A stretch of 64,000 nt of DNA. Origin: Cryptomeria japonica. Lineage: Eukaryota; Streptophyta; Pinopsida; Cupressales; Cupressaceae. This document shows, piece after piece, positions 34,674 through 44,759 of this stretch (the stretch's first letter is position 1; each line of letters opens with the position of its first letter). The notes below the pieces were generated by a model. That model was not told where the DNA came from. It did no database searches and worked only from the letters and a program-made list of their open reading frames with translations. The DNA lies in assembly GCF_030272615.1 (NCBI RefSeq), contig NC_081411.1, forward strand, positions 159,851,471 through 159,915,470, written 5' to 3'. Both the position numbers and the translations under genes were made by a program.

Positions 34674-37600
34674 ATTTCGCTCCTGACCCTTCCAAAGGGT
34701 CCAGAGCGAAATTCATGTAAAACCCTATTTTCTACAAAAACTGGAGCTATATGTCAACCTAAAGGAGAAATTTGCATGGTCATGAGGAAAGGAGGCCTAA
34801 TGAAAGTTTGTCCAAGGTATGAGGAGGAGAAAATATGTGAGAAATTGGCTCAAAGGGTGAATTTCGCTCCTGACCCTTCCAAAGGGTCCAAAGCGAAATT
34901 CATATTTCCTATATTTTGCTTCTTAGTTTGATCAAGTTTGGAGCTCCTAAAGCATGGTTTGGTAGGTTTTGATACATATTTGCCTTGAAGAGGAGTTTTT
35001 GGACCTTAAGATGATGAAAGCTAGCCTCAAAAGAGGATTTCGCTCCTGACCCTTTCAAAGGGTCCAGAGCGAAATCCTCCATTTTGCCTTGTTTTGGCCT
35101 AAGAAACCTAGTTTGACTTTGCCTGGGGCCAGTTGAGTGATGGGTTGCCTTGATTAGGATGGAAGGAAGTTGGTTTGATCAAGCTTGAGGGAAGATTGGG
35201 TGAATAAGGTGCTAAATCAGCCTGGAATCATGATTTTCGCTCCTGACCCTTCCAAAGGGTCCGGAGCGAAAATCCTTATAACACTCATTTTCCTTCCTTG
35301 TTTTGGCTAAGCGTTGGCATGATGAAGGAGGAATTAGTATGTTCTTGCCTTGAGAGGGAGTGGGATGATTTGGAAGATCAAGATTTTAGCCCAAAAGAGA
35401 ATTTCGCTCTTGACCCTTCCAAAGGGTCCAGAGTGAAATTCCTTACAAACCTCATTTGCTACCTTGTTTGGGCTTGAAACCTTGCTCCTTTGATGGAAAA
35501 CGATCTATATTTGCCTCTAGGAGAAAACTGAAGTTTAAAAAATGAACAATCAAGCCCAAATGGTGATTTTCGCTTGTGACCCTTCCAAAGGGTCCAGAGC
35601 GAAAATCCTCCTAAGGCTCATTTCCTCCCTAGTTTGACCAAATTTTGAGTTGCAAGGCATCTTGAGGGGAAGAGTGGACATGTTTGGACTTTGGAAATGT
35701 GTGAGAGCTTTGAAAAAATGAAGGATTCTAGCCAAGAAGGTGAATTTTGCTCCTGACCCTTCCAAAGGGTCCATAGCGAAATTCCTTACAAGCCTACCTT
35801 TTTGACCTTGCTTGGGCTTAAGACTTTGATCCTTGCATGAGAATGATGTTTAGTTACCTTCTAGAGAAGATTGGAGGTGAAAAGATGAAGGATCAAGTCA
35901 AGAATGAGATTTTCACTCCTGACCCTTCCAAAGGGTCCATAGCGAAAATCCTAAATCCACCTATTCCTTTCACATTTGTGCCAAGTCAGGCCTAGACAAG
36001 GATGATAGAAGCCCTTGAGATTGCCCTTGAATGGATTTTTGTCTCAAAAAATGATGATTTTGGGCTACAGGAAGAATTTTGCTCCTGACCCTTCCAAAGG
36101 GTCCAGGGCGAAATTCATTATATGTCTTGTCCCTAGCCATGATTTCTAGCAAAATTCTCTTTTCTAGTCACTTTGAGGTCAAGCGAAATGTTGCAAGCAT
36201 GGGAGAGGGATCCAAGGATAAGAGTCCAAGTAAACAAAGTGAAAAGAATGGAATTGAGTGAGGATAAACAAGCAAATCATGAAATTCGCTCCTAACCCTT
36301 CCAAAGGGTCCAGGGCGAAATTGTGCAAAACCTATCTTTTCCCTCAAATTTATGCCAAGTCTAGTGTGGGTCAAGATTAGAGGTGTCCTTAGGCATGTCC
36401 TTGAATTGTCAAGAATCATCAAATATGAAGAAATGAGCTCAAAATGAGAATTTCGCTCCTAACCCTTCCAAAGGGTCTAGAGTGAATTTTCTCAAAACCA
36501 CCTTTTTTCCCAATTTTGTGCCAAGCCTAGTGTTGGCTAAGGTGAGTTTTGATGGGAGAGGTCCTTAGAAATAACTTTGACTTATAAATGATTATCAAAT
36601 GTGAAGGAATTGAGCCTAAAAAGTGATTTTCGCTCCTGACCCTTACAAAGGGTCTAGAGCGAAAATCTTAAAAACCATCTTTTCTTCCAAAATTTGCGCA
36701 AAGTCAAACCTAGACAAGGGTGAGAGAAGTCATTTGGATTGCCTTAGAGTGGATTTTAGTCACCAAGAATGCAAATTTTGAAGCCAAAATGAGAATTTCG
36801 CTACTGACCCTTCCAAAGGGTCCAGAGCGAAATTCCTAGGATCACCCTTTTTCCTTGCAAATCAAGTCAAGTTTTTGGTTTTTATGGCCTAGATAGGAGT
36901 GAGGCGATGTGTCCTTGATCTTGGAGGTGGATTGGAGTTGAAAAGATGAGGAAATAAGCCTAAAATAAGATTTTCGCTCCTGACCCTTCCAAAGGGTCGA
37001 GAGCGAAAATCCTAAAAACCATCTTATCCTCCAAATTTTGTGCTAAGTCAGGCCTAGACTAGGGTGAGAAAAGCTATTTGGAATGCCTTGGAAAGACGTT
37101 TGACCTTCAAAAGTGTGAATTTTGAGCTAAAAGGTGAATTTCGCTCTTGACCCTTCCAAAGGGTCCAGAGCGAAATTCTTCATCTACCTATTTCCTCCTT
37201 GTGTCAAGTCAAGACTAGGAGTCCTAAGGCGTAGTTGAGGTTGAAATGATGTTACTTTGCCCTGCAAGCTGAATTGAAGTGAAGAAAATGAAGAGTTGTG
37301 ACCTAAAAGGTGAATTTCGCTCTTGATCCTTCCAGAGGGTCCAGAGCGAAATTCCCAATTTCACTCAAATTGCTCATGATAGAGGTCAAGGCGTGGATCC
37401 CTGGGCTCTGGAGGAAGGAAAACTAGTGTGTGCTTGCCTTGGAAGGTATTTTGGAGTGGAAACATGATAGATTTTGTCCTAAAAGGTGAATTTCGCTCCT
37501 AACCCTTCCAAAGGGTCCAAAGCGAAATTCTTAAAAACATCTCTTTTGCCCCAAATTTGCATCAAGATTGGTGTTGGTTGAGAATAAGGGCATCCTTGGG

Positions 37601-37695
37601 CATGTATCTAAGCAAGTACGGTTGCAAAGTGAGAACAATTTGAGCTAGGAATGCAAATTTTCGCTCCTGACCCTTCCAGAGGGTCCAGGGCAAAA
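34674..37695 (+). repeat. Nested inverted-repeat (hairpin) array of LTR C, 18 units
   Basis: Each unit has an outer stem ATTTCGCTC/GAGCGAAAT, a CT/CA step, an inner stem GACCCTT/AAGGGTC and a short loop. The first base of GACCC (or AACCC) lies at 34685, 34872, 35048, 35245, 35412, 35578, 35755, 35921, 36087, 36294, 36461, 36638, 36806, 36982, 37149, 37325, 37501 and 37669. Spacings are 187, 176, 197, 167, 166, 177, 166, 166, 207, 167, 177, 168, 176, 167, 176, 176 and 168. Between hairpins the monomers are strongly diverged, while CCCTTCCAAAGGG is kept in nearly every unit. Confidence 0.93.
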
Positions 37696-38291
37696 TCCTT
37701 ATAGGGCCTGTCCCTGGGGAGAATATTGAGCAAGCTTCATTTTAACATCTTCTTGTTGATGACTTAAGGTAGAAAATGCCATGTTGAAATAAATTTATTA
37801 TGTGTCCTTAATCATCTTTTGGTTTGTCTTGCAGTTAAAAGAAGACCAGGCCAAGACAAGGACGACCTTCTCCAGTCCAACATCAACAAGGACGGCCTTC
37901 TCCGGTCCAGCATCATCAGGGACGACCTCTTCCAGTCCAACACTTGAAGGAAAGGTACACCATCCATCCTGCACATCAAAGACAAAGGAGGTTAAAGCAA
38001 GGGTTCGTTGAAGAAGCATACAGTTTCAGAAGAGTTAATTAAAGTTAGCTTCTCAGCATCATCAAATTGAGCATCTACCAAGTTACAATTGTCAGACAAG
38101 GTGGCATCCCAGTCATCACTCCTCCAGTCAGATTGGTCCACCTCAGCGTGTCCAGATTCAATGTACCTGACTCATTGGAGATGGCACAAACTTTGATGTA
38201 CCTACCTCAGTTATCCATTGGTCGAATATTCCAGAGAAGACGTGTCCAAATAATGCAATCATTTCATTGGCCAGAATTGAGTTGTTGTAAC

Positions 38292-38309
38292 AAACCCTAA
38301 TTAGGGTTT
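38292..38309. promoter_or_regulatory. Palindromic double telo-box, copy C
   Basis: AAACCCTAATTAGGGTTT, 64 bp upstream of the LTR TATA box, followed by ATCTTGGCCATTGATCTC as in copy E. Confidence 0.85.
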
Positions 38310-38373
38310 TCATTGTAAAATCTTGGCCATTGATCTCAAGTTGTTCTGAGCCATTGAATTGTATTGAGGGCAC

Positions 38374-38379
38374 TATATA
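38374..38379 (+). promoter_or_regulatory. LTR promoter TATA box, copy C
   Basis: GGCACTATATAGCCC follows the telo-box and the GGCCATTGATCTC block; copy E has TATAAAAG in the same context. Confidence 0.7.
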
Positions 38380-38870
38380 GCCCTGGCTCCTAATTTGTAA
38401 AGGCTAATAGTTAGTCAATGGTTAGCTAATAGAGAATAGTTAGTAAATAGTTGATAGTCGGTGAATGAGTAGTAGAATAGCAAATAGAATAGCAATTAGA
38501 GTAGACTAGGAAGAGAAGACAAGACATTGTTGCCTTAATTGTAAAGACTTCTTTTTCATTGAAGATATGGTGAAATATGTCGTTTCGTTGCAATATGCAT
38601 GGTCTCTTGTTGAATCTTCGTTTTAGATGATAGATAATTAAATTGAATGAAAGTTGTTGAATGCACCTGTGTGGAATCCGTCTAATCCATACCACTAGCC
38701 TCTTACTGATTGTAAGTGCGCCCTACGTGATCAACTGGCATAAAATGAGCGTAATCTCAAGTCGTTACACGTCTATTGTTCATGCATTAACTTGAATGAT
38801 GATCAGTATCTGATGGTGTCCGATTTGAATATATTTGAAGCATCCCCCAGAAGATCGCACCAATTTGGTG

Positions 38871-39228
38871 TTGAATTGTTCAACTTGATGGTGAGACCCA
38901 GCCCAGTAGGACTCCACCTAGTCGTTCATCCATCTTCTCGCATTCTAGGTAGTAGAGTAGACTTCCTGAACCTTGCATCTTTTGCCATTTGTTTGTCTTC
39001 CAGTTAGTTAATAGGACCTGTGATTCCAGCAAATCAAACGTTTAGGTCGTTGAATTGTTCAACTTGATGGTGAGACCCAGGCCAGTAGGACTCCATCTAG
39101 TCATTCATCCATCTTCTCGCATTCTAGGTAGTAGAGTAGACTTCCTGAACCCTGCATCTTTTGTCATTTGTTTGTCTTCCAGTTAGTTAATAGGACCTGT
39201 GATTCCAGCAAATCAGACGTTTAGGTCG
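38871..39228 (+). repeat. 179-bp tandem duplication in the downstream part of LTR C
   Basis: Two adjacent copies (38871-39049 and 39050-39228), each from TTGAATTGTTCAACTTGATG to ACGTTTAGGTCG, differ at only a few positions. No coding frame spans them. Confidence 0.9.
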
Positions 39229-39445
39229 TCAAGTGTAAGTCCCCTTGTGATTCCAGCAAAATCACATCATACCACAAAGAGCTTATCCACGAGTAGAGAA
39301 CCTACATACAAGAACCTTGGAGTTGCCTCGACTATCCTTCGGCGAGATCTTCAGCAGTCGGGAAACTTTGCTCAAGAGAGGATAAGGTACCTTTAGGTAT
39401 TTTATTCTGTGTTTGGTCGTGTACAAAAAACACGTCAACAGTATT

Positions 39446-40120
39446 TAATAAGCAAAGAATCTGATCCACTATAATGCCTTGGCACTTATGTTTAGTAAAA
39501 GCTTATTTTGAACTGCTTAATGTAGTGGCTGCTACCCCTATTTACTCAATTTCATGACATCTAGTCAAATGCGTTGGAGGACTGGTGGCCAGTTTTTGAG
39601 AGATGTTTTTGTGCCCCTGGGGTTGTCTAACTAGGTTGACTATGTTGTCCAAGTGATTCATTAATGGAGATTATTGAATTATGAACGGGCTATTTTACTG
39701 TGGTTGATGGAGATGCCAGTCTTTTTTGTGATATAGATTAGTGCCAAGCCAGGAATACAACATTAAATGAACTGACATGTTTGGTGTTTTTCCTATATCA
39801 TATATACCCACCATAATTTGTTAGAATGGTTTTTTGTATTGTTGGCTTGTAGCTTCTAATCTTGTCTGTTTTAGTGTTGGAGTTTCTTTTATGTGCTGCA
39901 TGCTATTTTTACTGTCTATTCTATTTATTCCTATCAACCTACTGTGTTCATTTGTGAGCGTTAAAATAATTTCTTAATTTTTAAAGTCTTTTTGCTAGTT
40001 TGTGATTATGAATATAGCTAGAAGACTCCGGTAAGAGTTTTATTTAATTAGCTGACATACGGATTCTTGATTTTTTTCCAGTTATTGGATGTATCTTACA
40101 TGTGTGTTTTGCCTTCCCAG
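39446..40120 (+). other. Intron sequence upstream of the PUS7 exon
   Basis: No coding frame or repeat boundary is evident. It ends in the acceptor TTTTGCCTTCCCAG at 40120. The upstream intron of the gene must extend at least to here, and may include LTR copies B and C; no earlier exon is seen in the window. Confidence 0.5.
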
Positions 40121-40185
40121 GTATGTGCATAGCTATCAAAGCTATTTGTGGAATCATGCTGCCAGCGCAAGGGTTAAGAAATATG
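40121..40185 (+). CDS. PUS7: PUS7/TruD-type pseudouridine synthase, internal exon (partial gene)
   Basis: A 65-bp exon between acceptor TTCCCAG and donor GTGAGA. In the only open phase it encodes YVHSYQSYLWNHAASARV plus KKY, with a split Gly codon at its end. YxHSYQSYxWN is the signature of the eukaryotic PUS7 branch of the TruD family, nuclear enzymes that make pseudouridine in tRNA and other RNAs. The first base completes a codon begun in the previous exon, which lies outside what I can find. The exon keeps an open frame with no lesions, so the gene is probably alive. Confidence 0.85.
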
Positions 40186-40389
40186 GTGAGATTTCCATAT
40201 GATTCTTTTTATGTTCACTGACAAGTAGGAGGTACTTATAGTTCAACATTTGACAGTGGCAGAAAAATGTATGTGCCAGGCTATTGAAACATAGAGAACA
40301 GAAAAATCATGTAGAAATTATTTGATACAGTTAACTTGCTCTTAGTTGTTTTGATTTATCTGTAATCATAGTTACTGTTGGCAGAATAT

Positions 40390-41325
40390 AGGGATGTGAG
40401 GCACCACAGATGTCATCTGGGTCCCCACATATATCCATTATATACCACTTAAATAGCCTTAAAAGACCTCTATTATGCCTAAATAAGCTATAAAAGTGTA
40501 ATTATTATAGAATAGAAGGCAAATTTGTGGGAATAAGATAATTAAGAATTATTATGAAAGGATATTATGGAATGCCATTATGAAAAGGCATAAAGAGGCT
40601 ATATAAAGAAGGAAAAGTGGGAGATAAGAGTGTGGAATAATGTGGAAACATGTGAGGAATAATATGAAGTAAATATATGTGAGAATAGTGAAGTGTAAAT
40701 ATTTATGTGATATATGTATATACTATATATGGATGAAGCATGATGAATGAATTATAAGACGTGTAAGACATTTTTAAAGTATATGAATATATGATGTCAT
40801 GGATGTATGTATATGAATGTATGTAATTTATTATAATTTTGTTTATACTTTTTGCATATCTAATTTCTTCCTTTTTATTGCATCGTACCAAGGTTTACTA
40901 CATATAACATAATATTAAACCTTTGGTCAAGGTTTTTCTGTCAACTGTTACCAAATTTGGAAATTTGAATGTGTTGGAGGCGGAAAAAATCCTGCAATTC
41001 TAAATTCTGGTAAAGAAAGTCTTTATATACATAGGATACATGATTAATTGCTTCGCATAAGGTGTGGCAATCCAAGCTGGCTAGGATCATCAATTCAAAA
41101 ACAAAATAGGCATGATTTTCAAGGTACAATTAAAATATGATTTTATCAAAAATCACAATTTAACTGAATAACTTGCTGGTCACCAATAATTTTTCTTTTT
41201 TTTTAATATTGAGTCTCATTTTTACATACAAAACTTAATTTTTTGTGGGCAAATTTCAAGGCAGATGAGAGTTTGATGAGCCAACATCTTGTTGGATGGA
41301 AATTACAAAAATATGAAGTAGTGTT
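40390..41325. other. AT-rich intron part, no gene seen
   Basis: It holds TATA-rich and GTGGAATAATGTGGAAAC-type low-complexity sequence. The ORFs here are short and carry no motif. Confidence 0.4.
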
Positions 41326-41329
41326 ATTT

Positions 41330-42140
41330 TAGTTTTTGGAAATAGGGTTAGGTTTTTTTATTTTAAATTTATAATAAGTTAATAACCCTAAACTATTTAT
41401 TTACCGTATTAAATCTAAACAAAATCCCTGAAGTTAAACCCTAAATCAGAAACTTTTACCCCAAAGTCTTGTTATTGTAACTTTTAGGGACATGGTAAGG
41501 GCTTTCTAGAGTTTAACTTAAGGTCAACATTTTGGGCTTATGATTTAGCTTTAGGGTTTTTGTTTTAACCCTAAACTATGAAAAATGGAAACCTAAAGCT
41601 AAATGTAAAACTCCAAAGACTAACCCTAAATTATTGTTGTTTTAATTTTAAGGGATGGTTTTAGGTTTTTTATTTTAAATTTATACTAACCCCAATGGTT
41701 AAACTATTTTGTACACCACATTAAATGCAAACAAAAACGTTAAACTCTAAATCAAAAACACAAACGCTAAATTATTATTTTTATTTTTAGGGATAGGTTT
41801 AAGGTTTTTATTTTAAAGTTATAGCAATGCTAATGGATAACCCTAAACTATTATTCCGGTTTTGTGTTAGCTATTGCAGTTATCTAAATGTGTTGATGCT
41901 CTAATGTCAACCCTAACTATAAACTTCGACTTTTTAAAGTTTAGGGTTTTAAAATTTTCTTAGTATCCTATGTACGAACTCTAACCTTAAATACTAATTT
42001 TAGTATTTTCTAAGCTTAGCGTTAGTATTAAGGATTTTTAACTTTTTAAGTATGTACTAAAGGATTTTTTATTGTTTTAGTATGCACTAAGGTTAAGACT
42101 AGCATTATGGATTTTTTAAATTGCTTTAGTATGTTCTATG
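41330..42140. repeat. Degenerate tandem repeat rich in CCCTAAA / TTTAGGG words
   Basis: Units opening GGTTTTTTATTTTAAATTTAT recur near 41350, 41660 and 41800, with AACCCTAAACTATT between them. The words AACCCTAAA and TTTAGGG occur many times on both strands. It may be decayed interstitial telomeric DNA or a satellite that uses the telomere word; the unit of about 150-300 bp favours the latter. Confidence 0.55.
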
Positions 42141-42199
42141 TTCTAAGCTTAATTCTTAAATGAAATTGGGTTTGATATGAGATATTCATTCATGTAGAC

Positions 42200-43240
42200 C
42201 CCAATAAAGGCAAGAAGAGACCGCAACATGGTCAAGACCAAAGTGACTTTAAGAGGGTTCTAGAGCGAAGGAAACAAAGACGTCTATGAGAGGTCATCAA
42301 AGTGACTTTAATACTGTAAATTCAAGTTCGAAATCCATCTTGAAGTAGAAGTTGAAGTCGAAGTGCGAGTCAAAGTCATAGTTGGTAGAGAAGATATCAT
42401 AACACTCAAAATGCTACAAATAAGCATATGAAGGAAGTGGGTGGAAATAGCATGACACCTTAAAATATTAGATGAAGCGTAGGTTGAACTTGCAAACCGA
42501 GTTTGGTACAAGGAATCTAAAAAGCTTCCTCTAGATGAGGGAAATCTTCATTGGGAGATAGACTCCTTCATAGAGGAAGAGTTGTTAAGTGACGAAATTG
42601 AGCCAAAAACTGTAGGTCTAAGGGTTAGAGAGCACAAAAGAGAAACTGAGGTGAAACAAGGGTGCAAAATGATGAAGCTATGTGAAGAGTAGAAGATTCT
42701 CACGTGGCTAAGAGTGCGAGAGGAGAATTGAAATGTTCAAATCAAAGCTCCTTTGCAAGTAGGTTCCTAACACTATTTTTATATGAAAACAAAACCATGC
42801 TGACCCCACCATCAAGCGCTAGTGTAGAAAGATAGAAGTTGCTTAAGTTGACAAGTTTTGGATCCAAGGATCCCGTAAAGAACTGTGAGACCTATGAAAT
42901 GATTCAGACAACAAATGGTTGGGATCTTAGTCACAAGGTTCGAATTCGAATTTGAATTCGACAGCCATGAAATTCGGATGAAATTCGACAAGGGAAAAAT
43001 TCGAAAAACAAATTCGGATAAAATTCGCCTTATATGATTTTGTTTATTTTAAATATATGTAATACTTCTAATAAATTATCAAAATAGTTTAACATTGCTG
43101 AATAGATGGCACATTTATAAAATATAAACCAGAAGAAACATGTGAAATCACGATTGCGAAGATGTTTTCTTTTCAAAATGGTACGATAAAAAGTCCTCTA
43201 AGTCATCAACTTAGCAACCTTGTGAAACATGGAAACAACC
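42200..43240. other. Intron part with AATTCG words, no gene seen
   Basis: Short A/T-rich frames with no family likeness. At 42940-43030 AATTCGAATTTGAATTCG and repeated AAATTCG form a small palindromic cluster. Confidence 0.4.
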
Positions 43241-43246
43241 CGGAAG

Positions 43247-44755
43247 TGTGGGACCTTGCGCAAGGGGGTTGAATCTTCGGAGAAGGCCAACTTCCTTCTC
43301 ATTCCAGGTGTAGGTGTTGAACCAACTCAACACTTAAAAACTTATTACTAAGCCTATCCTAACAACTTGTAGAGGCAAAAGGAAGAGGGAATTGCTTGAA
43401 ATAAAAGGAGGTGGTGCACCAAGAAGAGATTGTTTCTCTCCCTACCGAAATGACACAAGTAATTAACTGAAACACCCTAAAGGTCCACAACTTTTCAGTT
43501 GTATGAGTGACCCCAGTGCATATACGATGGTTAGAATTCACTGAATGCCAAGAGGGGAGAAGGATTTCCACAAGTCACACTCAGAAAAACCAGTTAACAC
43601 ATCAAATATGAAGAGAAAAAACCACAAGACATACACCTATGATGGAGTTAAGAAAGCGTACACAACATACATAAGTTGAAAAGAGGCAAGAATCGTGATT
43701 TTCAATTAATCGTAAGGCCAAAAGCCAATCTTATAGTTGTAGAAATGCAAAAATTTACAAGTCTTCAAGAGAAGAGAAGAGCACAAGAAAGCTCAAGGCA
43801 GCAGGAAGAGAACCCTTTACAATGAGGCTTAACAACCTTATATAGAAAAATGGGTTACAATGGTGATCATGACCCCTGCATGTCAGTCTGGAAGTGCATG
43901 CACTTGGCTTGTACATACAAGCAACCTAGCCATACCTCCAAAGGCAATCTTGAGGAAGGTGGGTTAACAAACCTTCCAAAGTCAGACATGACATAAGTCA
44001 CCCAGCATGGTCCCCGTACCTCCTTGATGGACACCCTGCCAAAACATTTAATGCACCCTTGTGGCTCCACAAAAAAAGTGCATAAGTCACCAAAACTGTC
44101 GGAGCATTTAAAGCCTTGAGTGTTGATCATGCCATCCGGAAGTGTCGCTAGTCGGAAGGAAGCCCGAAGACTTCGGAAGTTCAGACTCCCGAAGTGAGGA
44201 AGACAAGGGAAGGAGCAAGGAACTTCAGAACCTCGGGGTTCCAAAGGAACTAGGGAGAGAAGGCAAAACGGAAAGGAACTTCAGAACCTTGGAGTTCCAA
44301 AGTTCCAGGGAATTGTTGAAAGGAACTTCGGAACCTCGGGGTTCCGGAGTTCCGGGATAGAGAGGGAAAGGGTTAAAGAGAGAAGGGGAACTTCATGGAC
44401 CGGGGTCACCGTAGTTGGGGAACTCTGGAGACCGGAGTCACCGTAGTTGGACAAGGAACTTGGGAACCTGGGGGTTCTGGAGTTCCGGGGGGTAGAAGGA
44501 CAAGGAACTTGGGAACCTAGGGGTTTCGAAGTTCCGGGGTTGAAGGTTAAGGAACTTGGGAACCTAGGGGTTCCGGAGTTCTGGGGTAACTTCGGAGACC
44601 GGAGTCACCGTAGTTGAGAAGACTTAGGAACTTGCTTCTGACAAGACAACACTTCACACTTCATAATTCCATTGCTTTTCTCTTTGATCAACTGGGCAGC
44701 GCTGGTCCATGGAACATATCTCTAATCGGTTCTCACTGATGGACTAAGGGTGTCA
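43247..44755 (-). mobile_element. LTR-like segment on the minus strand with a hairpin array
   Basis: Orientation is inferred from a minus-strand TATA box (TTTTTCTATATAAGG, near 43835-43850) that lies downstream of a GC-rich array, as in the giant LTRs. The plus-strand left edge TGTGGGACCTTGCGCAAG could be the LTR end. The right edge is set by the start of Gypsy-2 homology at about 44760. No target duplication was found, so both edges are tentative. Confidence 0.4.
44139..44632. repeat. Array of GGAACTT/AAGTTCC hairpins
   Basis: Six units begin near 44219, 44275, 44322, 44455, 44504 and 44551. The best, at 44322, has GGAACT, CGGAACC, a TCGG loop, GGTTCCG and AGTTCC: two nested stems and a four-base loop. 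A second word, GACCGGAGTCACCGTAGTTG, occurs three times among them. The unit sequence is unrelated to the B/C hairpins but the nested-stem plan is the same. Confidence 0.8.
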
Positions 44756-44759
44756 TAAA

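Larger units (their letters stand above)
34409..39440 (+). mobile_element. Giant solo LTR, copy C (5,032 bp)
   Basis: It starts TGTTGTGACG and ends CACGTCAACA, flanked by a perfect 5-bp duplication GTATT (34404-34408 and 39441-39445). It holds the terminal hairpin, an 18-unit hairpin array (34674-37695), a splice-acceptor-like TTTGTCTTGCAG ending near 37833, the double telo-box, the LTR TATA box and about 1.06 kb of downstream sequence including a 179-bp duplication. The large ORF of A and B is absent. It stands head to head with copy B, 266 bp apart. Confidence 0.92.

Noticed and set aside
34674-37695. Regularly spaced repeats in LTR C as a CRISPR-like array
   Set aside because: The setting is plant nuclear DNA inside an LTR; spacers of about 130 bp are diverged copies of one another rather than unique, and there are no cas genes.
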